DNA from: Aliterella atlantica CENA595
Lineage (GTDB): Bacteria; Cyanobacteriota; Cyanobacteriia; Cyanobacteriales; Chroococcidiopsidaceae
Assembly: GCF_000952155.1 (NCBI RefSeq)
Contig: NZ_JYON01000009.1
Location: forward strand, 62,001-126,000
Length of the DNA: 64,000 nucleotides
Direction: 5' to 3'
The stretch's first letter is position 1; every line of letters starts with the position of its first letter. The translations under genes and the position numbers were made by a program. This document shows positions 50,711 through 58,720 of this stretch, in pieces. The notes below the pieces were generated by a model. The model worked only from the letters and a program-made list of their open reading frames with translations. It did not search any database and had not been told where the DNA came from.

Positions 50711-51559
50711 ATGTTTGTTCTTGGGCGACCGTTTGCCAGCTATCATCTTTGGTCATTAGTTGCGCCAGCAGTGGGGCAAGAACGCTGGCATTGCCAAATG
50801 AAGCGAGGATTTATTAAAGCGCGGCAAAAAGAACCAATAGTTCAAGAACTCCTTGCCCAAGCTACACCACCGCAGCGGATTGGCATCCTTGCCCAAAAAG
50901 GCGTGTATGAATTTCACCACCATAGGGAATTACTAAGTCAAGCTGACGGTGTAGAAAAAGTTGCCCAGTTATTAAAATTGAGCAAAACAAGCGAGGAAGT
51001 CCAGCAGCGAGTAATTCAAATTTTAAAGAACTATCACGGCGATCCTGTATTGGCAGGCAAGCAGATCGTGCAATTAACGCGCGGTGATGAGGGCTTCCCC
51101 AGACCAATTTTCATTAAACAAGTTGAGTATCCATTTCGCTTGTATGCGGCTATGGACTGCGTTTTTAGCGAAGCTGGAAGCAGGTTGCATATTCTGGATT
51201 TTAAGACTGGTAAGTCAGCGTTTGACCAAAGGCAAGCTTTAGTATATTTAGTAGCTGCGCGTTACTTGTATCCGCACCACAAAGCGGTTGCCTCTTTCTA
51301 CAATTTGGAAAGGTGCAAGAAGTCAGCCTTAATTACTGTTAGTTCTAGCCAGCTAGATACGATTGAAAATCAACTGGCAGTAGTAGCGCAAAAACACCAG
51401 CAAGATTTGCGGAGATACGAACAAAAGCCAGTTAATTTTAGTAAGATTTTTCCGCCTAATCCTGGTTCTCACTGTCGTTACTGTTCTTTTAGTTCTATTT
51501 GTGAATTTTCTACTGCTAAGTCAGATTGTGGAGAAGCTGAGATAAAGCCTATGGGATAA
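50711..51559 (+). CDS. PD-(D/E)XK nuclease with probable Fe-S cluster (Cas4/RecB-like)
   Basis: A 282-residue nuclease-like protein; the GTG at 50708 is directly before the preferred ATG at 50711. The active-site pattern is seen as Asp149 in AAMDCVF and ILDFKTGK with Asp163 and Lys165. The C-terminus has CRYCSFSSIC (Cys255, Cys258, Cys264), and a single Cys28 upstream, the one-plus-three arrangement of Cas4, AddB and related [4Fe-4S] nucleases. No CRISPR array or cas gene is in the window, so it is not part of a visible CRISPR system. Probable DNA exonuclease or repair role. Divergent from the phosphoglucomutase gene, 145 bp between starts. Confidence 0.8.
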   Translation: MFVLGRPFASYHLWSLVAPAVGQERWHCQMKRGFIKARQKEPIVQELLAQATPPQRIGILAQKGVYEFHHHRELLSQADGVEKVAQLLKLSKTSEEVQQRVIQILKNYHGDPVLAGKQIVQLTRGDEGFPRPIFIKQVEYPFRLYAAMDCVFSEAGSRLHILDFKTGKSAFDQRQALVYLVAARYLYPHHKAVASFYNLERCKKSALITVSSSQLDTIENQLAVVAQKHQQDLRRYEQKPVNFSKIFPPNPGSHCRYCSFSSICEFSTAKSDCGEAEIKPMG

Positions 51560-51567
51560 ATACATAT

Positions 51568-51588
51568 CGAACGCAGATAAACGCAGAT
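51568..51588. repeat. Dispersed ACGCAGAT repeat, two units
   Basis: CGAACGCAGATAAACGCAG continues to AT at 51588: two units in the gap between the convergent nuclease and rsmI genes. The same family is at 44257-44287 (inverted) and 48928-48946. Confidence 0.75.
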
Positions 51589-51602
51589 GGCAAGTAATGA
51601 GG

Positions 51603-52475
51603 CTACGAATTTTCTGTTTCTGCGGTAGGCATAACGATCGCTAAGGCTAATTTATATAGTTCGCTGCGGGAATGAGCGGTAACTTTTGCTAGCTGGCGGC
51701 TAGCTTGCGATCGCGATACCCCTCCTTGCATGATTTTGAGCAACTCGGCGTTGAGTTCTACTTCCGAAAGGTAAGGTAATGCTGGTGGAGTGCCTGCTAC
51801 AACTAAAGTGTATTCGCCTTGGGGTTCGCGCTGCTTGCAACGAGCGATCGCTTCTTGCAATGTTCCTCGCCAAAATTCCTCATGCAATTTAGTTAGTTCT
51901 CGCGCTAGTACGATTTGTCTTTCGATTCCCAAAGCTGCGGCTAAGTCTTTTAGTGTTTGTTGCAAGCGGTGGGGAGATTCGTACAATACTATTGTTCTGG
52001 CTTCTGTTTGCAGAGATTCTAAGCGGTTTTTTCGCTCTTGTCCTTTGACGGGTAAAAATCCCTCAAAGATAAATCTATCTGATGGCAATCCACAGGCGCT
52101 AATAGCCGTAGTTACGGCGCTGACACCAGGAATAGGGACTACTGCAATACCAGCATCAACGCAGGCTTTGACTAATTCGTACCCAGGATCGGATATACCT
52201 GGCATTCCGGCATCTGTTACTAGAGCGATCGCTTTTTTACTGGCTAAATGTTCTAATATCTCTGGAGTACGGCTGCTATGGTTGTGGTCGTGATAACTAA
52301 TTTGCGGTGCTTTTACTTGAAAATGCTGTAATAATCTGCCTGTATGGCGCGTGTCTTCAGCGGCGATTAAGTCTACATTTTGTAAAATTCGTACTGCTCG
52401 ATAAGTTATATCTTCTAGGTTACCTATGGGCGTACCAACTATGTAAAGCGTTCCTGGTTGTGGTTCAGAGGTCAT
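51603..52475 (-). CDS. rsmI: 16S rRNA (cytidine-1402-2'-O)-methyltransferase
   Basis: A 290-residue SAM-dependent methyltransferase of the tetrapyrrole-methylase fold that 2'-O-methylates C1402 in the ribosomal decoding centre. The N-terminus GTLYIVGTPIGNLEDITYRA (about residues 8-27) fixes the start at 52475. DLIAAEDTRHTGRLL, ALVTDAGMPGISDPG, PGVSAVTTAISACGLPSDRF and VLYESPHRL are all present. Length normal. Its start codon is only 7 bp from that of the divergent sugar-kinase gene, so their promoters must overlap coding sequence. Confidence 0.95.
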   Translation of the reverse strand: MTSEPQPGTLYIVGTPIGNLEDITYRAVRILQNVDLIAAEDTRHTGRLLQHFQVKAPQISYHDHNHSSRTPEILEHLASKKAIALVTDAGMPGISDPGYELVKACVDAGIAVVPIPGVSAVTTAISACGLPSDRFIFEGFLPVKGQERKNRLESLQTEARTIVLYESPHRLQQTLKDLAAALGIERQIVLARELTKLHEEFWRGTLQEAIARCKQREPQGEYTLVVAGTPPALPYLSEVELNAELLKIMQGGVSRSQASRQLAKVTAHSRSELYKLALAIVMPTAETENS

Positions 52476-52482
52476 TTATGTT

Positions 52483-53361
52483 ATGGGATTTGAGCGAACT
52501 TATAACGGGTTATTTGTTGGCTTGACAACTTTGGACACTATATATCTAGCTAGTAATGTACCTACTAACAATCAAAAGATTGTTGCTTCAGATTTTACAA
52601 TCGCCGCAGGTGGTCCGGCGACAAATGCAGCAGCAACTTTTAGTTATTTAGGCAACCAAGCAACACTTTTGGCAGCTTTAGGAACTCACGCAATTGCCGA
52701 AGTAATTAAGTCAGATTTAGCAAAATGCCAAGTTGCAATCGCTGACCTTGCACCTAATAATTCTCAAGTACCACCTGTTTCCTCTATTATTGTTACTCAA
52801 AGTACCGGAGAAAGGGCTGTAGTTTCTCTCAATGCTGTTAAAACTCAAGTAGATAGTAGTGATATTCCTGCTGATATTTTGACAAATACTGATATTGTTT
52901 TGATTGACGGTCATCAAATGGCAGTAGGACAAGCGATCGCTCGGTTAGCCAAATCTAAAAATATTCCTGTTGTAATTGACGGTGGCAGTTGGAAATCGGG
53001 ATTTGAGCATATTTTACCTTTTGTAAACTACGCTATTTGTTCTAATAACTTTTATCCTCCCAACTGCAACAGTGTCACAGAGGTATTTGCTTTTTTAGAT
53101 AGATTTGGTATTAATAATATTGCCATTACTCGTGGTGGGGATTCGATTCAATACTTAGAAAATAGCGAAATTAAATATACAGATGTTCCTCAAATAAAAG
53201 TTGTAGATACTCTAGGTGCTGGCGATATTTTTCATGGAGCTTTTTGTTATTACATAATGCGTAAAAGTTTTGCTAATGCTTTGATTGCGTCTGCAAAAGT
53301 TGCAGCTAATTCCTGTAAATTTTTTGGGACGCGAATGTGGATGAACCAGGGTCAACTATAG
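52483..53361 (+). CDS. PfkB-family sugar kinase
   Basis: A 292-residue ribokinase-like kinase. Family signatures: FVGLTTLDTIY near the N-terminus, the substrate-binding GGPATNAAATFSYLG (about residues 42-56) and the C-terminal VVDTLGAGDIFHGAFCYY (about 248-265), where the Asp of GAGD is the catalytic base. It phosphorylates a sugar or nucleoside that cannot be read from sequence. Conservation starts at about residue 8, so the start at 52483 cannot be moved far. An IMPase-family gene follows after 10 bp and probably belongs to the same operon, suggesting a kinase and phosphatase acting on related compounds. Confidence 0.92.
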   Translation: MGFERTYNGLFVGLTTLDTIYLASNVPTNNQKIVASDFTIAAGGPATNAAATFSYLGNQATLLAALGTHAIAEVIKSDLAKCQVAIADLAPNNSQVPPVSSIIVTQSTGERAVVSLNAVKTQVDSSDIPADILTNTDIVLIDGHQMAVGQAIARLAKSKNIPVVIDGGSWKSGFEHILPFVNYAICSNNFYPPNCNSVTEVFAFLDRFGINNIAITRGGDSIQYLENSEIKYTDVPQIKVVDTLGAGDIFHGAFCYYIMRKSFANALIASAKVAANSCKFFGTRMWMNQGQL

Positions 53362-53371
53362 GTATAAATTG

Positions 53372-54244
53372 ATGCCAGAATTACAAGAAATATTAGCGAT
53401 CGCTCGTTCTATTGGTTGGGGTGCATCCTACCTTTTACGTTCTTACTATCATGGAGCAATTAATGAGGGAAAATTAGATATTCAAAACAAAAAAGATGGT
53501 CCGGTAACTGCTGCTGATATTGCTATAGATCGATATATTTTAGATAGATTAAAAAGTAATTTAGGCGAACAAGATTTTGGTTATATTAGCGAAGAAACTT
53601 ACAAAGAGCAATCTCAGCAATTAACTCAAGAATTGGTATGGATTATCGATCCTTTAGATGGTACGCGAGATTTTATCGATCGGACAGACGAATACGCAAT
53701 TCATATTGCTTTAGTCAAAAATCACCGTCCAATTCTTGCAATAGTTGCATATCCTGAAATAGAAAAGTTATATTATGCAACGCTTGGCGAGGGTACTTTT
53801 GTAGAAACTCGCAGCGGACAAATTACGCGCTTATCAGTATCAGAACATAGCCAATTATCAGATTTAACTGTAGTTGTTAGCCGTACTCATAGAGATGAAA
53901 GGTTTAACTATCTTCTGCAAAAGTTAGATTTCAAAAATCAACAATGTGTTGGTAGTGTGGGTTGTAAAATTGCCACAATTGTCGAGCAAAAAGCAGATGT
54001 ATATATTTCCCTTTCTGGTAAATCTGCTCCTAAAGATTGGGACTTTGCTGCACCAGAACTAATATTGACTGAAGCTGGCGGACAATTTACTCATCTTGAT
54101 GGTAGTCCTTTGCAATACAACCAAGGTGATGTAAATCAATGGGGTGGAATAGTTGCAAGTAATGGAAATTGTCACGCTCTAATTTGTAGCGAGGCGGAAA
54201 TAATTTTAAGTGAGTTAGAGTCTGCGGAAAAATCCAATAAATAG
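53372..54244 (+). CDS. Inositol monophosphatase-family phosphatase, CysQ-like
   Basis: A 290-residue Mg-dependent phosphatase (ATG 53372; a TTG one codon earlier is possible). Metal-site motifs: DGPVTAADIAIDRYI (about residues 41-55), YISEETYKEQ with Glu ligands, and WIIDPLDGTRDFIDRTDEYA (about 91-110). The C-terminal GSVGCKIATI and SAPKDWDFAAPELILTEAGG complete the fold. It resembles 3'(2'),5'-bisphosphate nucleotidases of the CysQ group, which clear PAP from sulfate assimilation. Lies 10 bp downstream of the sugar-kinase gene. Inositol phosphatase activity is the alternative. Confidence 0.88.
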   Translation: MPELQEILAIARSIGWGASYLLRSYYHGAINEGKLDIQNKKDGPVTAADIAIDRYILDRLKSNLGEQDFGYISEETYKEQSQQLTQELVWIIDPLDGTRDFIDRTDEYAIHIALVKNHRPILAIVAYPEIEKLYYATLGEGTFVETRSGQITRLSVSEHSQLSDLTVVVSRTHRDERFNYLLQKLDFKNQQCVGSVGCKIATIVEQKADVYISLSGKSAPKDWDFAAPELILTEAGGQFTHLDGSPLQYNQGDVNQWGGIVASNGNCHALICSEAEIILSELESAEKSNK

Positions 54245-54251
54245 TGCTAGT

Positions 54252-54287
54252 AAAAACCCTACTAAGACTTATAAGCTTAAGTAGGGC
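54252..54287 (-). terminator. Terminator shared by two convergent genes
   Basis: Arms CCCTACT (54257-54263) and AGTAGGG (54280-54286), extended by AAG/CTT with one bulge. On the minus strand it is followed by TTTTTA, so it should terminate the 54300-55199 gene; it may also act weakly on the plus strand after the phosphatase. Confidence 0.75.
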
Positions 54288-54299
54288 AATTTACATTAT

Positions 54300-55199
54300 T
54301 TAGATTTCAGCTACGGCTCTTTCTATTAAACGTCGCGCCAAAGTTTGCGTACCAGTATGTTCGTAATAGTTGGTACTGACATCAATAAAGGCAGCTAAAT
54401 AATCTAACTTATCGTCAGCAATTTGTACGACTCTTTGCAAATTACTGACAACTTTTTCGGGTGTTAAATTCCGCGAAGTTACTAAGTTACTCATCCAGCC
54501 TTTAACAGAATCGAAACTTTGATTAATAAAGCCAAGTTTGCCCGCAGAACTACCGCCAGGAATCTCGTTATTGATGTTTTGGAAGGTAGAATTACGTTCC
54601 AAATCTTGCGGCGTAGTTTGACTTAAATTCGATTGCACTTTCATAATAAAGTCAGGTCCTAACGGAATTAATCCGTCAACGCAAACTAAAGCAACCATCC
54701 GCATCAAAGATTCGCCACTATACTCACCTAAAGAAGCAACAAAATCGCCAATACTGTCGCCAGGAATACCGTTGATTTGACAAAAAGCTACTAATTCAGC
54801 GACTAACTTCAAACTTAAGTCAATAGTTTGCGCTTTATCGGCTTTGGGAGTAACTTTGTTTAAAAAACCTAAAAGCGGGATCGATTCGCCTACTTTACTA
54901 GCTAAAGCTGCTGCGCCAAGTGCTTTATCTGTAGTATCTACAGTTTGATAAAGCCACATTGCTCTTTGATAACCTTGCGAACGGTCGTTATAAAGGTAAA
55001 TTGCTCTTTCGCCAATTTGTTGAATTAAACTTTCGTCAGTTTCACCTGTAACGGTGCGAATTGTATTTTCAAAGCCGACTAAATTGTTCCACTCGCCAGG
55101 AGCAACAAAATCTAGCGATCGCAACATGGAAACAGTCAAGTTATTAGTTGGCAATTCATTCACCAACTCAAAGATAGGTTTGCTCACATCAGCCTCCAA
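54300..55199 (-). CDS. Conserved hypothetical protein, helical
   Basis: A 299-residue protein I do not recognise beyond a vague memory of cyanobacterial hypothetical proteins. It is mostly alpha-helical, acidic to neutral, with no signal peptide and no clear membrane helix; the most hydrophobic segments are LGAAALASKVGESIPLLGFL (about residues 93-112) and MRMVALVCVDGLIPLGP (about 166-182). Conserved-looking stretches include LRSLDFVAPGEWNNLVGFEN and ERAIYLYNDRSQGYQRAMWL. A GTG at codon 5 (before SKPIFELV) could be the true start. It lies 30 bp downstream of a lipoprotein gene on the same strand, probably in one transcript, and is followed by a shared terminator. Confidence 0.75.
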   Translation of the reverse strand: MEADVSKPIFELVNELPTNNLTVSMLRSLDFVAPGEWNNLVGFENTIRTVTGETDESLIQQIGERAIYLYNDRSQGYQRAMWLYQTVDTTDKALGAAALASKVGESIPLLGFLNKVTPKADKAQTIDLSLKLVAELVAFCQINGIPGDSIGDFVASLGEYSGESLMRMVALVCVDGLIPLGPDFIMKVQSNLSQTTPQDLERNSTFQNINNEIPGGSSAGKLGFINQSFDSVKGWMSNLVTSRNLTPEKVVSNLQRVVQIADDKLDYLAAFIDVSTNYYEHTGTQTLARRLIERAVAEI

Positions 55200-55229
55200 A
55201 TCAAGTACAAAAACCGCTTACCCTAACTG

Positions 55230-55751
55230 CTATTGCAGCCTAGAAAGTCCTTTGAGGTTGAACTTTTGCAACCAAGCTTCGCGATCGCTTTGAGTAAACG
55301 ACGCATCGCGCGAAGATATTTTTACTTGGTAGCGATCGCCAACTAAAATAGCTGTATTATTTCTCCCCTGATTTACTGCGGGAAATCCGGCGATCGTCAG
55401 CTTGCTGTTTTGGAATTTAGCTGCTGGGTTAGCGCCACCTGTTACACCTTGGGTATCGGAAATAGATAAAACAGCTACATCTTTACCTGCTTTCTTTAAC
55501 TTCGCTTCAGCAAAGCCTTTTTTCTCTTGGGTGTAAACTCGCTCAAACCCTGCTTGAGTAGGAGGAAAATATCTATTGAAACTACTACCTTGAGTTGCAT
55601 CTTTAGCAACTGCTTGACCGCTTCTTTGTTGGCTGCTTTCTTGCTGCGCTTGGTCAAAACGCGAGGGTGCTTGTGTAGCGCAGGCTGTAACTAGCAGCAT
55701 CACTGAGAGTAATAAAGCCGCTACAACCCTGCGCGCATTACGAAATGTCAT
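55230..55751 (-). CDS. Putative lipoprotein, unknown function
   Basis: A 173-residue exported protein. The N-terminus has a basic start, a hydrophobic core (about residues 9-21) and a lipobox VTAC with Cys24, so it should be anchored to a membrane as a lipoprotein. A Ser/Gln-rich linker (about 27-55) precedes a folded domain (about 60-173) with FNRYFPPTQAGFERVYTQE, KKAGKDVAVLSISDTQG, KLTIAGFPAVNQG and NTAILVGDRYQVKI. I know no function. It is encoded 30 bp upstream of the 299-residue conserved protein, so the two are likely partners. Confidence 0.82.
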   Translation of the reverse strand: MTFRNARRVVAALLLSVMLLVTACATQAPSRFDQAQQESSQQRSGQAVAKDATQGSSFNRYFPPTQAGFERVYTQEKKGFAEAKLKKAGKDVAVLSISDTQGVTGGANPAAKFQNSKLTIAGFPAVNQGRNNTAILVGDRYQVKISSRDASFTQSDREAWLQKFNLKGLSRLQ

Positions 55752-55836
55752 AACCGCCTCCTGATATTTATTAGCCGATTATTGCCTCGATTTAGGCAAA
55801 TATGTTTTTTTCTTCCACTTTCCGCAACAACTAGCA

Positions 55837-56484
55837 TTAAGCTGCATTGCGGCGAGCAATTACAGCATAGAAAGGATCGCTACCACCCGCACCTAACCAC
55901 TGGAGTAAATTGGTGGGAGACTTGCGTTCGATAACTTGAGGTGCGCTAAATCCTGGTACTGACTGAAAGTAGCTTTTGACTAATTCCACCCGACTAGCTT
56001 CCGATCCTTCTCGCCAAGCTTGAATCGCTTTTTCATAAAACATCCGGTTAGAAAAGCTAATGATTGCGATTCCCCCAGGTTTGAGGATGCGGTGAATCTC
56101 TGTAAATATTGCTTCTGGATACTGTAAATACTGCACCGAAACGCAATTTAATACTGCGTCAAAGTCTCTATCTGGCAAGGGTAACTTGGGGTTGGCGTTC
56201 AAATCTTGAACGAAGTAATGGTTCAACCGAGGGTTGCTAGCAAGTTCCTCGCCGTTGAGTCCGTGTCCTTCTACATGAGCAAATTGCATCTCATCGGGTA
56301 AATGTGATACCCAACTGCTCATCATATCTAATATCCGCGTATTAGGTTGCAATGACTGGCGATACAAGTCCGTCAGCTGTTGAATAAAGCCTTCATCAAC
56401 ATGGGTCACAAATCGCGGATAGGCATAAAACTGTTTGTCGTCTGTAGCGTCTAATTTGGTGCGCTGTTGCGGTCCAAGTGGCAT
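55837..56484 (-). CDS. Class I SAM-dependent methyltransferase
   Basis: A 215-residue protein with a class I methyltransferase core. The SAM-binding Rossmann part is divergent: LQPNTRILDMMSSWVSHLP (motif I region, about residues 41-59) lacks the typical GxGxG. It continues with VEGHGLNGEELASNP, DRDFDAVLNCVSVQYLQYPE (motif IV, about 105-124) and EIHRILKPGGIAIISFSNRM (about 128-147). A substrate cannot be inferred. No membrane segment. It is divergent from the MarR efflux operon, with 137 bp between starts, but no functional link is shown. Confidence 0.85.
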   Translation of the reverse strand: MPLGPQQRTKLDATDDKQFYAYPRFVTHVDEGFIQQLTDLYRQSLQPNTRILDMMSSWVSHLPDEMQFAHVEGHGLNGEELASNPRLNHYFVQDLNANPKLPLPDRDFDAVLNCVSVQYLQYPEAIFTEIHRILKPGGIAIISFSNRMFYEKAIQAWREGSEASRVELVKSYFQSVPGFSAPQVIERKSPTNLLQWLGAGGSDPFYAVIARRNAA

Positions 56485-56595
56485 TATTGTGTAATAAGTC
56501 TAGCTGTACTCTTTCCAGTCTAGAAAAACTTACCCGTTGTAAGCGCAAGACTGTACTTAAAATACAGCTATTTTCTCCAAATCAAGTTAAAATAA

Positions 56596-56613
56596 TAGTA
56601 CGCACACTAAGTA
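56596..56613. promoter_or_regulatory. Possible MarR-type operator before the marR gene
   Basis: TAGTACGCACACTAAGTA at 56596-56613, 8 bp before the marR ATG. TACG and CTAAGTA recur before the hlyD gene at 57201-57211, but there they are contiguous and here they are separated by CACA, so the match is imperfect. A self-regulated operator is plausible, not shown. Confidence 0.4.
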
Positions 56614-56621
56614 TTTTGCAA

Positions 56622-57089
56622 ATGCCTTCTACACCTGTCGAGCAAACACCTGTATATCAGTGGCAGCAAGTTTTAGCACCGTATAACATGGGTTATCGAA
56701 TTAAGCTGCTATCGCAACTGCTGACACGCGCTTTTTCCGATCGCTTAGAACCATTTGGCTTAACTCCTTTTCACTGGTTGGTACTGTGCTGTTTGTGGAT
56801 CGAAGACGGTTTACCAACTTCCAGTATTGGGGAAAAGTTGCAACAAGTAGGTGGAACTTTGACAGGCGTACTCGATCGCATGGAAGAAAGACAGTTGATC
56901 CGCCGCGAAAGAGATCCTAGAGATCGCCGGATCTGGCGCATTTGGCTAACTGATGCGGGAAAAGAACTAGAAACTGTTTTACCCCCAATAGCGGCGGAAC
57001 TTAGGGAAAAAGTATTGCATGGTATTTCCGAGCAAGATCGCGAGAAAATGTCGCAGCTTATAGATTTGGCGATCGCGAATATGTCTTAG
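56622..57089 (+). CDS. MarR-family transcriptional regulator
   Basis: A 155-residue MarR-family protein read from ATG 56622; the longer reading from 56478 crosses the neighbour's start and looks unconserved. The winged-helix DNA-binding domain is readable: LTPFHWLVLCCLWIEDGLPT, SSIGEKLQQVGGTLTGVLDRMEERQLIRRERDPRDRRIW (written here in parts, about residues 47-106), followed by the dimerisation helices (GISEQDREKMSQLIDLAIANM). The wing motif RDPRDRR is typical. It heads the HlyD-MFS-EmrB set 143 bp upstream and probably represses it until a toxic ligand binds. Confidence 0.92.
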   Translation: MPSTPVEQTPVYQWQQVLAPYNMGYRIKLLSQLLTRAFSDRLEPFGLTPFHWLVLCCLWIEDGLPTSSIGEKLQQVGGTLTGVLDRMEERQLIRRERDPRDRRIWRIWLTDAGKELETVLPPIAAELREKVLHGISEQDREKMSQLIDLAIANMS

Positions 57090-57195
57090 GTGTAGCGAAC
57101 ATTAGCCAAACGGTAGGCGAAGATTCGTAACTTTTCAGTTTTAATTAATATTACGCATAAGAGATAATTACGTACAGATAACATTTACATAAATA

Positions 57196-57211
57196 TTACG
57201 TACGCTAAGTA
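57196..57211. promoter_or_regulatory. Possible MarR-type operator before hlyD
   Basis: TTACGTACGCTAAGTA at 57196-57211, 21 bp before the hlyD ATG, with short inverted TTAC/GTAA ends. The TACG and CTAAGTA parts are shared with the marR promoter, with different spacing. Confidence 0.4.
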
Positions 57212-57232
57212 AATTATTAAAACTCGCACATT

Positions 57233-58621
57233 ATGGAGATGACAATCATGGGTACATCTTTGAACGGTAAGCAAGCAGTAGTAGAGCCAGAAGCAATTAA
57301 AGAATTAGCTGCAGAGGTAGTAGTAGTTAAAGCGCCAGAAATTCAAATAGCACCTCCAGAAAAGCAAGAGGAGGCAGCACCGCCACCAGAGAAACCAAAA
57401 GCAAAGCGCAAGCCAAAGGGGTTAATTTTAGCTGTATTAGGCGTAGGCGCGCTCGCATCTGGGGTATTTGGCTATAGATATTGGCAGTATGCATCGAGCC
57501 ACCAAACTACTGATAACGCTACGGTGGCGGGACATATTTACCAAGTAAGTGCCAAAGTTCCTGGTACAGTAGACGCGGTTTTGGTTGACGATAACCAGTT
57601 GGTGCAAAAAGGACAGCTATTAGTCAAGCTCGATCCGCAAGACTATCAAAATAAAGTGCAGCAAGTGCAAGCATCGATTCAAGCTGCTAAAAGTCAAGCA
57701 GATGCAGCACAAGAGAACATTAACTTAGCCGCGCAAAATAGCCAAGCGCAGAATACCCAAGCACAAGGAAGCGTTAATAGCGCGATCGCAGCGATCGCTT
57801 CCGCACAAGCAGCAGTAAATGAAGCCCAAGCTGGGATTCCCGCCGCGCAAGCAGAAGTAGCACAAGCACAAGCAAACTTGCAAAAAGCGCAAGTAGATTA
57901 CAACCGCTATCAATCGTTATTTAACCAAGGAGCGATCGCGCGTCAGCAGTTAGATACAGCAAAAGCAGCTTATGAAGTAGCAAGAGCGCAAACTAAAGCA
58001 GCACAGCAAGGAGTAGCACAAGCGCAAGCTAAACTAGCGCAAGCCAGAGAAGGCGTAACCACAGCGCAAGCGAATTTAGCCGAATCGAGAGGTAAATTGC
58101 AGCAAGCAACAGCTACAGGCGTGCAGACTAATGTAAATAGAAGTCAGTACCAAGCAGCCAAAGCAGCGATCGCCCAATCAGAAGCTAGTCTTAAAGATGC
58201 TCAGTTGCAGCTATCTTATATCAAGATTACCGCGCCTAGTAGCGGACGAATTGGACGTAAATCTGTGGAAGTTGGGCAAAGAGTGCAATCAGGAACGCCG
58301 TTAATGGCGGTTGTGGGTAATGAATATTGGGTAGTTGCCAACTTTAAAGAGACACAGCTAGAAAATATGCAGCCTAACGAGGAAGCAGAAGTTAAACTTG
58401 ATGCTTTTCCCCACCACACTTTTACAGGGCGAGTAGAGAGTATATCGCCAGCTTCAGGCGCTCAATTTGCCTTGCTACCCCCAGATAATGCTACGGGTAA
58501 CTTTACTAAAATTGTTCAGCGTGTTCCCGTCAAGATTGTTTTAGATGCCCAAAGTATCAAGGGATACGAATCGCGGATTACTCCAGGAATGTCGGCAGAA
58601 GTAGAAGTGACTATTAAGTAG
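57233..58621 (+). CDS. HlyD/EmrA-family membrane fusion protein
   Basis: A 462-residue periplasmic adaptor for efflux. Order: short cytoplasmic N-terminus rich in Glu and Pro, one membrane helix (about residues 62-82, LILAVLGVGALASGVFGYRY), a biotinyl-lipoyl-like first half (about 90-140, GTVDAVLVDDNQLVQKGQLL), a very long Ala/Gln-rich coiled coil (about 140-320), second lipoyl half (about 325-360, ITAPSSGRIG) and a beta-barrel domain. The extended hairpin is long enough to reach the outer membrane, as in EmrA. Start ATG 57233 has no strong Shine-Dalgarno; GTG/ATG alternatives downstream (57248) exist. First structural gene of the efflux set. Confidence 0.93.
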   Translation: MEMTIMGTSLNGKQAVVEPEAIKELAAEVVVVKAPEIQIAPPEKQEEAAPPPEKPKAKRKPKGLILAVLGVGALASGVFGYRYWQYASSHQTTDNATVAGHIYQVSAKVPGTVDAVLVDDNQLVQKGQLLVKLDPQDYQNKVQQVQASIQAAKSQADAAQENINLAAQNSQAQNTQAQGSVNSAIAAIASAQAAVNEAQAGIPAAQAEVAQAQANLQKAQVDYNRYQSLFNQGAIARQQLDTAKAAYEVARAQTKAAQQGVAQAQAKLAQAREGVTTAQANLAESRGKLQQATATGVQTNVNRSQYQAAKAAIAQSEASLKDAQLQLSYIKITAPSSGRIGRKSVEVGQRVQSGTPLMAVVGNEYWVVANFKETQLENMQPNEEAEVKLDAFPHHTFTGRVESISPASGAQFALLPPDNATGNFTKIVQRVPVKIVLDAQSIKGYESRITPGMSAEVEVTIK

Positions 58622-58720
58622 AGTTTTAATGCTTTTAGATGTTGCAATTCTAAACATTCCAGCAGATAGAGGCGTTCATCAGCCGCGATCGGCAAACTCT
58701 AGGTGTACGGAGTAGCAAGC

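Noticed and set aside
50711-51559. Cas4 of a CRISPR system
   Set aside because: The PD-(D/E)XK and Cys pattern fits Cas4-like nucleases, but there is no cas1/cas2 or repeat-spacer array in the window.
57660-58190. Tandem repeat in DNA
   Set aside because: The Ala/Gln periodicity is the coiled-coil hairpin of the HlyD adaptor, with variable codons and no exact DNA repeat.
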